A stretch of DNA of 64,000 nt, taken from the NCBI GenBank assembly GCA_964597315.1, contig CAZQXD010000016.1, forward strand, positions 1 to 64,000, written 5' to 3'. Below are positions 7,962-15,399 of this stretch, in pieces. Both the position numbers and the translations under genes were made by a program. A model generated the notes under the pieces. The model was not told the DNA's origin. It did no database searches and saw only the letters and a list, made by a program, of their open reading frames with translations. Numbering within the stretch: the first letter of the stretch is position 1; every line of letters begins with the position of its first letter. Origin of the DNA: CAZQXD01 sp964597315. Its GTDB lineage: Bacteria > Pseudomonadota > Gammaproteobacteria > Competibacterales > Competibacteraceae.

Positions 7962-9192
7962 GGGGCAGCCCCACGTCGAAACGGCTTCCCCCTCCGTCCC
8001 GGGCCAGGCAGCAGACCTCACCGCCGTGTTGCTGGGCAATGCGCTTTACCAAAGCCAGCCCTAAGCCCACCCCGCGGCCGGTTTCCCGGCTGCACACACC
8101 TCGATAGAAGGGCTGAAAGACCCGTTCCCGCTCCGCTTCCGGCACACCCGGACCACGATCCAAAACGCTTAGACGCGCCCTCTGCCCGGAGACAGCTTCC
8201 ACCCGCACTTCGATGGCAGACCCCCCGCCATAGCGGCGGGCGTTTTCCAGTAGATTCTGAATCAGCCGCCGCAGCAACAACGGGTCACCGGATACCGTGA
8301 TCGGTTCACCGCTTACCTCGGCGGTAAAGGTGGCCGCCGTCTCCGCCGCCAGGGCCAGCAGGTCCACCGCCTGTCGTCTCGGCGTTTGCTCCAATTCTAG
8401 CCGACTGGCCAACAGTAACTCCCCAATTAGGCTATCCAATTCGGCAATATCCCGAGCCACCTGATGGCGCAGCTTCGGGCGTTGCTCTCCCAGCAGTTCC
8501 ATGGCCATGCGAATTCGGGTTAGGGGGGTGCGCAATTCGTGGGAGGCGCCGGCCAGCAGGGTGCGTTGGGCTTCCACCAGGGTCTGGATACGGGCGCCGG
8601 CGCGGTTGAAACTGCGCGCTAGGTCGGCGATCTCATCGCGGCCTTCTACCTCGACCCGGGCTGTCAAATCCCCTTCGCCCAGCCGCTCCACCCGGTTGCG
8701 CAGCCGTTCCAGGCGCCGGGTGAGTCGGCGCACCAGCGGCCAGGCACTCACGGCCACGGCTAGTGCTAGCAACGCCAGGCCTAGCAGCCAACCGCCCCGG
8801 TGTTGGTTCCATTGGGGCCGCGCTAGCAGCCAGCGTCCATCGGTCAGGGGCAAGGCCCAGACCCCATGGCCCCGGAGCCAGCCGCCCCTGGCATGGCCCG
8901 AGTGGGGCATCGGTAGCGGTTCGCCGACCACCGCCAATAATCGGCCACCGCTGTCGCGCAGGGTCAGGCGAGCAGCAAAATAGCCCGCCAGACGCTCTAG
9001 GGCGGCTTGTTGGTCCGCCACCTCCGCTCGTGGCCCGGGCAACCAGTCGGACAGCAGCAAGGACAGGCCGTCCAACGCCTGCCCGTTTCGCTCCTCCGGT
9101 TGCACCATTACCCAGGTCAGGGCCGCCAACAGGCCAAACACCAGTAATGCGCCTACCAGGGTCAGATAGATTTGTAGATACAGTCGGCGCAT
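7927..9192 (-). CDS. Sensor histidine kinase (CpxA/RstB/CopS-like)
   Basis: 421 residues. TM1 (~7-29), a periplasmic sensor of about 100 residues, TM2 (~133-152), a HAMP domain, HisKA with the H-box ASHELRTPLTRIRMA (~215), and HATPase_c with N-box RLIQNLLENARRYG, G1 DRGPGVP and G2 GRGVGLGLALV. All catalytic boxes are intact. Its ATG overlaps the response-regulator stop (TGATG), so the pair is cotranslated. A Spy/CpxP-like gene leads the operon, suggesting envelope or metal stress sensing (inference). Whether it is closest to Cpx, Rst or Cop systems needs a tree. Confidence 0.9.
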   Translation of the reverse strand: MRRLYLQIYLTLVGALLVFGLLAALTWVMVQPEERNGQALDGLSLLLSDWLPGPRAEVADQQAALERLAGYFAARLTLRDSGGRLLAVVGEPLPMPHSGHARGGWLRGHGVWALPLTDGRWLLARPQWNQHRGGWLLGLALLALAVAVSAWPLVRRLTRRLERLRNRVERLGEGDLTARVEVEGRDEIADLARSFNRAGARIQTLVEAQRTLLAGASHELRTPLTRIRMAMELLGEQRPKLRHQVARDIAELDSLIGELLLASRLELEQTPRRQAVDLLALAAETAATFTAEVSGEPITVSGDPLLLRRLIQNLLENARRYGGGSAIEVRVEAVSGQRARLSVLDRGPGVPEAERERVFQPFYRGVCSRETGRGVGLGLALVKRIAQQHGGEVCCLARDGGGSRFDVGLPLTPPRADPWPD

Positions 9193-9884
9193 CAGCGCCG
9201 GTCCTGATGTTGAGCGAATACATAGCCTACCCCTCGTACCGTAAGGATGCGGCGAGGCTGCTTGGGGGAGTCCTCGATAGCGGCGCGAATCCGCGAGATA
9301 TGCACATCGATGCTACGGTCGAACGCTTCCAGGTCCTGGCCTCGAACCTGATTCATAAGCGCTTCCCGGGACATGACCCGGCCGGGGTGGCGAGCAAGGG
9401 CCAACAGTAACTGGAACTGATGTCCGGTGAGTGGCCGCGTTTCGCCGTCCACTTGCGCCACCCGGGCGCCGGGGTCGATCTCCAGGCGCCCGAAGCGCAG
9501 GACTTCACCTCCCACCGGTCGTGTCCGGCGGCGCAGAATAGCCCGCAACCGGGCTAGCAGCTCCCGGGGGTTGAAGGGCTTGGGGAGATAATCGTCGGCG
9601 CCTAACTCCAGACCGACGATCCGGTCGGTTTCATCGCCCCGAGCAGTCAGCATAAGAATGGGGATAGTGGAGCTGGCGCGAATCTTCCGGCAAACCTCGA
9701 AGCCGTCCAAGTCCGGCAGCATCACGTCCAAGACCACGGCATCGGCGCCTTCCCGGGTCAGCGCCTCTAGCCCTAAGGTAGCGGTGTGTCGGGCGCTCAC
9801 GGTCAGGCCCCGTTCGCCTAGGTATTCAGCGAGCATGGAAGCCAAAGCTTCGTCATCTTCGATGAGCAGTATCCGATCTGGCAC
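9192..9884 (-). CDS. OmpR/PhoB-family response regulator
   Basis: 230 residues. Receiver domain with acidic pair IEDDE (~8-12), phosphoacceptor Asp in VVLDVMLPDLDG (~53) and Lys in LPKPF (~102). A winged-helix Trans_reg_C domain follows (LTGHQFQLLLALARHPGRVM; RSIDVHISRIR; ILTVRGVGYVF). The start is GTG 9884 with GGAGG seven bases upstream. It is cotranscribed with its histidine kinase and probably with the Spy/CpxP-like gene 62 bases upstream. Confidence 0.92.
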   Translation of the reverse strand: MPDRILLIEDDEALASMLAEYLGERGLTVSARHTATLGLEALTREGADAVVLDVMLPDLDGFEVCRKIRASSTIPILMLTARGDETDRIVGLELGADDYLPKPFNPRELLARLRAILRRRTRPVGGEVLRFGRLEIDPGARVAQVDGETRPLTGHQFQLLLALARHPGRVMSREALMNQVRGQDLEAFDRSIDVHISRIRAAIEDSPKQPRRILTVRGVGYVFAQHQDRR

Positions 9885-9946
9885 CTGCGGCCCTCCGGGA
9901 GTACAGCTGGGCGAGGATGCCCGGCTTCCAGCTTAGAGTGTGGGCT

Positions 9947-10471
9947 TCAGTGATGGAAGCGGTCGGCCATGGCCAGCAGCTCCCGGCGCTGCTCGGGGGT
10001 CAATACCTCGGCTATTTGGGTTACGGACTCCAGTAGTCGTTGAGAGGCGGTGTCGGCCAGAGCCAGCTCCGCGACTCGCAACTGTTCCAGAACGGTCCGG
10101 TCCAGTTCCGGTCGGACCAGTTCGTCCAGGAGTTGGTCGCGATGGCGGCGGTGCTGCTCCACCAGAGCGGTCAGTGCGTCCGTCAGTTCGGCGATGACGT
10201 TCCTAGTTTGTTCCCGCTGGCTGGCGCTGGCATCAACTTCGGTCAGTATCCAATCGGTGACCGCCTGGGCGCGGACCTTGACCGCCGCAGGGTCCATCGG
10301 GCCGTGGTGATGGCCCATCCGCCAGTGACCTCCCCGAGGACACCAGCCGCTTTCGTGGGCCTTACTGGCAACGATTGCCCCTGTGCCCAATAGGCTACCG
10401 ATCAGAGTGACGATGAGGGTAGTTTTCCAGGGAAACCGCCGTTTGGGTTGGGGATCAGGATGAGTGGACAT
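9947..10471 (-). CDS. Spy/CpxP/ZraP-like periplasmic protein
   Basis: 174 residues. A basic N-terminus and one hydrophobic segment (~17-36) act as a signal or anchor. A His-rich stretch follows (WRMGHHHGPMD, ~52), then a long helical region ending with an LTxxQ-type motif (VLTPEQRRELL, ~158). LTxxQ helices are characteristic of CpxP, Spy and ZraP, which act as periplasmic chaperones or metal sensors that damp their two-component system. The His cluster suggests metal binding (inference). It precedes the response regulator and kinase genes. The 236 bases upstream, to panE, hold no gene. Confidence 0.75.
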   Translation of the reverse strand: MSTHPDPQPKRRFPWKTTLIVTLIGSLLGTGAIVASKAHESGWCPRGGHWRMGHHHGPMDPAAVKVRAQAVTDWILTEVDASASQREQTRNVIAELTDALTALVEQHRRHRDQLLDELVRPELDRTVLEQLRVAELALADTASQRLLESVTQIAEVLTPEQRRELLAMADRFHH

Positions 10472-10707
10472 TTTTTGGATTCCTCTATTGGGTTCGGGTC
10501 TTGGGAGGCGTGTTGTTCTCTCCCTGAGCCATTACCCTAGGCCGACGGCGTTTCCCGGCTTTGTCTCTAATGTAAAGTTATGTGAACCGGGAATGGTGGG
10601 GCTTCTCGTGGAGAATCCGGCGCACAGGCATTCGTGTGGCGGTGGGGGAGTCGCAGTTGGTGCTATTCTAGGCAGGTAGGCAAAACTATAGGAAATCCGC
10701 TCCGTTC

Positions 10708-11655
10708 ATGACACAAGCTGATCGTGGGGAATGGCATATATTGGGCGCTGGGGCCATGGGTTGCCTATGGGGCGCCTATCTGGCTATGGCGGGCTGGCCG
10801 GTGACATTGTTGTTGCGTAATGCCGCTGCCCTAGGGGCTTTTCCTGGGCATATTGTGTTGAACGCTCCCACGGGGTCCCGGCAAGTGGCGGTCGCGGCCC
10901 AACTAGCGGAGACGCCAGGACCGACTATTGATCGCCTGTTGGTGACCGTTAAAGCCCAGGACACCCTCCCCGCCCTGCTCGGTCTCAAAGCTCGGCTGGG
11001 TCCGCATACTCGGGTATTGCTGGTGCAAAACGGAATGGGTGTCGTGGAGGAGATTTCTCGGGAATGGCCGAATCTGCAACTACAGGTCGGTTCCACGACC
11101 CATGGCGCTTACCGGAAAGAGGCGTTTCAGGTGGTGCATGCGGGCTGGGGCGAGACTTGGCTGGGTGTACCTTTGGGTTTGGTGGCTGGAGAGGCTTGGG
11201 AGGTGTTTCGGGATTTGGAAGGCTTGGATTTAAATATCCATAAAGATGATGATATAACAACACGGATGTGGGATAAGTTGGCTATTAACTGCGCCATCAA
11301 TCCGGTTACCGCGCTGCTGCAATGTCAAAACGGCGAAGTGCTGAAATCGCCTCTGGGTTCCACTCTACTGGGGCGTATTTGCGACGAAAGCGCCCAGATC
11401 ATGACGACCGTCGGTCTGGATAGGCAGGGTAGCGCCATTTTTGAGCAGGTTCGACGAGTAGCCTCGGCTACTGCGGCTAATTATTCCTCCATGTGCCAAG
11501 ACCTTCGCAGGGGAGCCGTCACGGAGATTGACTATATGAATGGCTATTTGCTACGCCTAGGCGCAGCGAAGGGGCTGTCCCTGCCCTGCAACTCTACCCT
11601 GGTGGAGTTGGTGAAGCTGCGACAAACACTGGCTTCACCCTTGTCGCCTCCTTGA
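10708..11655 (+). CDS. panE: 2-dehydropantoate 2-reductase
   Basis: 315 residues. N-terminal Rossmann motif HILGAGAMGCLWGAYLA (~10-26) for NADPH, and the ApbA_C domain with the catalytic Lys in MWDKLAINCAINPVTALL (~188) and the conserved EIDYMNGYL (~272). It reduces ketopantoate to pantoate in pantothenate and CoA synthesis, in the cytoplasm. It lies six bases upstream of an alpha/beta-hydrolase gene, so the two are probably cotranscribed. Members of the family can act on other 2-oxoacids, but length and motifs fit PanE well. Confidence 0.88.
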   Translation: MTQADRGEWHILGAGAMGCLWGAYLAMAGWPVTLLLRNAAALGAFPGHIVLNAPTGSRQVAVAAQLAETPGPTIDRLLVTVKAQDTLPALLGLKARLGPHTRVLLVQNGMGVVEEISREWPNLQLQVGSTTHGAYRKEAFQVVHAGWGETWLGVPLGLVAGEAWEVFRDLEGLDLNIHKDDDITTRMWDKLAINCAINPVTALLQCQNGEVLKSPLGSTLLGRICDESAQIMTTVGLDRQGSAIFEQVRRVASATAANYSSMCQDLRRGAVTEIDYMNGYLLRLGAAKGLSLPCNSTLVELVKLRQTLASPLSPP

Positions 11656-11661
11656 GTTTCG

Positions 11662-12435
11662 ATGATGGCTGATAAAATCCCACTGCTGCTGATTCCCGGC
11701 CTGCTTTGTGACCATCGACTGTGGACCCACCAACTGGCCGCACTGGCTGATCTGGCGTCGATACAGGTCGCCGACCATACCCAACACGACGCCATGTTTG
11801 AAATTGCCCGGTCAATCCTGGACCAGGCTCCGCCCCGTTTCGCCCTGGCGGGATTGTCGATGGGGGGTTATTTAGCATTTGAGATCATTCGCCAAGCACC
11901 TGATCGGGTGTTGAAACTGGCCCTCATCAACACCTCTGCCCGCCCCGATTCGCCGGAACGGATTCAAAAGCGTTTGGACTTCATGGCCCTGGCCACGCGG
12001 GGACGATTCCGGGGAGTCAGCGCCGCTTTGTTGCCATTTCTGGTTCACCATAGCCGTTTGGGAAACAAAGAACTGACCCAGACTGTGCTGGCCATGTCCA
12101 AGGAAATGGGCGCCGAGATATTTTTACGCCAGGAACGGGCCATCATGGATCGCCTCGACAGCCGCTCTGGGTTGGCCGCTATCCACTGCCCTACCTTGGT
12201 GATCGGCGGACGCCAGGACGAGATGACACCTGCAAACCTACAGGAAGAAATCGCCGCCGGTATTGATGGCTCCAGGCTGTTGATCCTGGAAAATTGTGGA
12301 CATCTTGCGCCTCTAGAGTGCCCCTTGGAAGTCAGCCAGGCGCTTCGGGCGTGGCTAAAAGAAGATGATATAAAAAACCGACAGCCACCGCACCCATCAA
12401 CTCGGGTCCCGGATGTAGCCTTGCGGGGACGCTAA
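11662..12435 (+). CDS. Alpha/beta-hydrolase
   Basis: 257 residues without a signal peptide. Nucleophile Ser in ALAGLSMGGYLAF (~69), acid Asp in VIGGRQDEMTP (~187) and catalytic His in ENCGHLAPLE (~213) form a complete triad. It resembles the BioH/MhpC-type small esterases. Substrate unknown. It follows panE by six bases. Its last 39 bases overlap the convergent small membrane-protein gene. Confidence 0.8.
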   Translation: MMADKIPLLLIPGLLCDHRLWTHQLAALADLASIQVADHTQHDAMFEIARSILDQAPPRFALAGLSMGGYLAFEIIRQAPDRVLKLALINTSARPDSPERIQKRLDFMALATRGRFRGVSAALLPFLVHHSRLGNKELTQTVLAMSKEMGAEIFLRQERAIMDRLDSRSGLAAIHCPTLVIGGRQDEMTPANLQEEIAAGIDGSRLLILENCGHLAPLECPLEVSQALRAWLKEDDIKNRQPPHPSTRVPDVALRGR

Positions 12436-12666
12436 GCGGCGACGGTCCTCGCCACTGCGCCTGCCGCTTCTGCCGGTACGGTCGAAATAACCGTTGCGGC
12501 GGTCATTGTTGGCCCGTCGATCTGCACCACTGCGCCGTTCCACAAAGGGTTGAGGAGACGCTTGCGATTTATTCTCTGCTGGCGGCGGAGGCGTCAAGCG
12601 CGCCAAGTAATTGAAAACCACCATCAACACCACGATGGCGGCAATGACTTCGATAATGAGCAGCAT
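12397..12666 (-). CDS. Small single-pass membrane protein with repeated RR-x-DRR motifs
   Basis: 89 residues. An N-terminal transmembrane segment (MLLIIEVIAAIVVLMVVFNY) and a Pro-rich linker are followed by a strongly basic tail in which RRSGADRR, NNDRR and RRSGEDRR recur. The RRxxxDRR element is seen in many proteobacterial proteins near PilZ and signalling domains, but its role is not established to my knowledge. The topology suggests a cytoplasmic Arg/Asp-rich tail that may bind nucleic acid, nucleotide or lipid headgroups (inference). It overlaps the convergent hydrolase gene by 39 bases. Confidence 0.65.
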   Translation of the reverse strand: MLLIIEVIAAIVVLMVVFNYLARLTPPPPAENKSQASPQPFVERRSGADRRANNDRRNGYFDRTGRSGRRSGEDRRRLASPQGYIRDPS

Positions 12667-12920
12667 GCGTTATCTCCTATCGGTTGGCCGTTAGAAGAAT
12701 CCGCACCAAAAAATGCGGAACATCATAATCACCACGCCTTGAATACTAGCAGGAGTAGCTTAAACCATTGTATTGCTGCGCTGCAACAATATACACGTCC
12801 CCCAGACCTCTCTAGGAGACCGAGACCGGGAACCACCCAACGTGATTCAATAGACTAAACTATTGGTCTGGGCCTAGGTTCTTATAGGGAAGCCACTGGC
12901 CTGCCCCCGATCGTCTAGCC

Positions 12921-13103
12921 GCCAACTGCGTTTCCGACGTGCGCCGGGAGGGTCTGCAATACCCTGCGGCGACCAATAAACTGTATTATTTAATGACCGA
13001 GGCCCAGCGGCGCAAGCTCACGGGAGTGCGGCTCAAGGACGAGGCCCATCCCAACGAGGGCAGCCTGGAGTCCACTTCGGGGAAAATATCCCCAGTCAGG
13101 TAA
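12921..13103 (+). pseudogene. Possible gene remnant or upstream ORF before the GAF-PAS kinase
   Basis: The frame from about 12921 to the TAA at 13101-13103 reads as coding-like sequence (DVRREGLQYPAATNKLYYLM, then TEAQRRKLTGVRLKDEA) and is open, with an ATG at 12993. Its stop overlaps the start of the histidine kinase as TAATG. It could be the tail of a decayed gene or a 36-codon upstream ORF coupled to the kinase. I do not recognise the family. The rest of the 12667-13102 intergenic region shows no gene. Confidence 0.3.
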
Positions 13104-14725
13104 TGCTAATGCCCGTGTTTCAATCAGCCGATGAAGCAGCCCGGCTTGCCACCTTGCATCGCTACCGGATTCTTGATACCCCGTCGGAACCGGCTTTTGA
13201 CGACCTCAACACCTTGGCGGCGCAGGTTTGCGATACCCCCATCGCCTTGATAACGCTGCTGGACGCCCACCGACAGTGGTTCAAGGCCCGGAAGGGAGTA
13301 GTGCTTCGGGAAACCCCCCGGGAGCATGCTTTTTGTGTTTATGCCCTGGCCAGGACCGATTTGCTGGAAGTGGCCGACGCCCTGGCGGACCCGCGCTTTG
13401 ACCATAACCCCCTGGTGCTGAACTCCCCCCACATCCGTTTTTATGCCGGAGCGCCGCTCACCACGCCGGATGGCTATGTTCTTGGCACCTTATGTGTTCT
13501 CGACTACGTTCCCCGCCGCCTGGAGCCTCACCAGCGACGCAGCCTAGCGACCCTGGCCGGGGCGGTTATCACCCAATTGGAACTGCGCCTTCAGGCCCTG
13601 GAGCGGGAAAAGGTCGAACGGTTGTTACAGGCCAAAGACGAACAATTCCGGCAGTTGGCGAACCACCTCCATGAAATCATCTGGATGTACGACTGCCGCG
13701 AACAACGAGTGCTTTATGCCAGCACGGCCTACGAAACGGTTTACGGGCGTTCCCGTGAGCAGCTATACGCCAATCCGGCGGACTGGCTGAAAGCGGTATA
13801 CCCCGTAGATCAAGCAAGCGCCCGAAAAGCCCACCAACAAGCCTCGAAATGCGAGTTTGACGTGAGCTATCGAATCCGCCATCCCAGTGGGGAACAGCGT
13901 TGGATTCGCGACCGGGGTTTCCCGGTACGCAACCCCAAGGGCGAGATATACCGTATCGCTGGCATTGCCGAGGACATCACCGAAGCCCATCGGCTGCAAC
14001 AGCTTCAGGCGGACCTGGCCCAACAGAGTCGTCATACCTTGGTGGGTGAACTGGCTTCGGGACTGGCCCATGAAATCAATCAGCCCCTGACCGCCATCAT
14101 CACCTATACGGATACTGGGCGCACTTTGTTGAATCAACATCGTGATACGCCCAAAGCCGTGAAACATCTGCTTCGCGCCATCGCCGAGCAGGGTCGGCGG
14201 GCGGGGGAGATTATCCAGCGATTGCGGAGCTTAATTCGCAAGACTGGGCCGTATCGAGAAATCACCCACCTCAACGACGTGGTTCGCGAAGTGGCATGCC
14301 TGGTGAAGGGCAAGGCCCGGGACCAGCAGGTGGAGTTGGTGCTTGAATTGGCGGAGCAGTTGCCGCCAATTAAGGCGGACATCATTCAGATCCAACAGGT
14401 GATCCTCCATTTGCTGAACAACAGCATCGAGGCCATGGCCACCCAGAACAGCTCTCCCCGACGGCTGTTAGTACGCACCGCCAGCACCGAACACACCGTG
14501 GAAGTATCAGTCACCGACACTGGTCCTGGACTCCCCCTAGGGGCGGAAGGCTCGATATTTGACCCTTTTTTCACCACCAAGACGAATAGCATGGGCTTGG
14601 GCCTGACCATTTGTCAGAGCATCGTCAACACCCATGGCGGCCATTTATTGACCAGCCTGGAGACTCAGCAGGGTTCAACATTTCGGTTCACATTACCCAC
14701 CCTGGAATCTGATAACCACCACTAA
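13103..14725 (+). CDS. Histidine kinase with GAF and PAS sensor domains
   Basis: 540 residues, no transmembrane segment, so cytoplasmic. An N-terminal GAF domain (~5-165, ending YAGAPLTTPDGYVLGTLCVL) precedes a PAS/PAC domain (~180-300, with IRHPSGEQRWIRDRGFPV). HisKA has the H-box ELASGLAHEINQPLTAI (~317), of the FixL/NtrB group. HATPase_c follows with NNSIEAMA, DTGPGLP and MGLGLTIC boxes. No output domain or adjacent response regulator is present. The ligand could be a small molecule or redox state, which cannot be read here. An alternative start is the ATG two codons later. Confidence 0.88.
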   Translation: MLMPVFQSADEAARLATLHRYRILDTPSEPAFDDLNTLAAQVCDTPIALITLLDAHRQWFKARKGVVLRETPREHAFCVYALARTDLLEVADALADPRFDHNPLVLNSPHIRFYAGAPLTTPDGYVLGTLCVLDYVPRRLEPHQRRSLATLAGAVITQLELRLQALEREKVERLLQAKDEQFRQLANHLHEIIWMYDCREQRVLYASTAYETVYGRSREQLYANPADWLKAVYPVDQASARKAHQQASKCEFDVSYRIRHPSGEQRWIRDRGFPVRNPKGEIYRIAGIAEDITEAHRLQQLQADLAQQSRHTLVGELASGLAHEINQPLTAIITYTDTGRTLLNQHRDTPKAVKHLLRAIAEQGRRAGEIIQRLRSLIRKTGPYREITHLNDVVREVACLVKGKARDQQVELVLELAEQLPPIKADIIQIQQVILHLLNNSIEAMATQNSSPRRLLVRTASTEHTVEVSVTDTGPGLPLGAEGSIFDPFFTTKTNSMGLGLTICQSIVNTHGGHLLTSLETQQGSTFRFTLPTLESDNHH

Positions 14726-14796
14726 ACCCCATGCATCTGCTACGGTTAGAGCGGATCGCACCGCAACGGGGCGGCAACCGCCGAGGTGACACTCAA

Positions 14797-15336
14797 ATGA
14801 CAGCGACTTTGGTTTTGACGGTGATAGGCCGCGACCGACCCGGCCTAGTGGACACCCTCTCACGCACCGTGGCCGAGCATGAGGGCAATTGGCTTGAAAG
14901 CCGCATGGCTCGTCTGGCTGGACAGTTCGCCGGCATTCTCCAGGTAGCGGCGCCCGAGGCCCGGACCGCCGACCTGACGACCGCTCTCACCCGCCTGGAG
15001 ACCCAAGGTCTTACCGTGGTGGTAACGGCCGCCAACCCGGAACCACTGGAGCGTCACCGCGCCTTGTGGCTGGAGCTACTCGGGCAGGATCGGCCAGGAA
15101 TCGTGCGGGAGATATCTCACGCCTTGGCGGAGATAGGGGTGAGCATCGACGAGTTGACCACCGAAACCCTGAGCGGCTCCATGTCCGGGGAAACCCTGTT
15201 CCAGGCATCCCTCCAGCTACGCGCCCCGGAGCGGATAGCCCTGGAGACCGTGCAAGCGCGCCTGGAATCCATTGCCGATGAACTGATGGTGGATATCACC
15301 CTAGACGATGACAACGAAGAACCCTGCTGCATGTGA
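14797..15336 (+). CDS. GcvR-like double-ACT-domain regulator
   Basis: 179 residues made of two ACT domains (VLTVIGRDRPGLVDTLSRTV at ~5; LELLGQDRPGIVREISHALA at ~92). This is the layout of GcvR, which represses the glycine cleavage operon by binding GcvA, and of related ACT proteins. No gcv gene lies in the window, so the specific role is open. The start is ATG 14797, eight bases after GAGGTG; a reading from 14731 would add 22 uncharacteristic residues. It ends in ...EEPCCM. Confidence 0.75.
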   Translation: MTATLVLTVIGRDRPGLVDTLSRTVAEHEGNWLESRMARLAGQFAGILQVAAPEARTADLTTALTRLETQGLTVVVTAANPEPLERHRALWLELLGQDRPGIVREISHALAEIGVSIDELTTETLSGSMSGETLFQASLQLRAPERIALETVQARLESIADELMVDITLDDDNEEPCCM

Positions 15337-15354
15337 GTCCTACGCCCGATGCTT

Positions 15355-15390
15355 CCTACAGCGCGGGATCGGGGATTCCCGCGCTGTAGG
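15355..15390. terminator. Perfect 14-bp inverted repeat between convergent genes
   Basis: CCTACAGCGCGGGA (15355-15368) is exactly complemented by 15377-15390 around an 8-base loop. It lies between the convergent gcvR-like and nasA genes. Neither side has a T run, so it may end transcription weakly, protect both mRNA 3' ends, or be a REP-type repeat. Confidence 0.5.
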
Positions 15391-15399
15391 CGGGTACTC

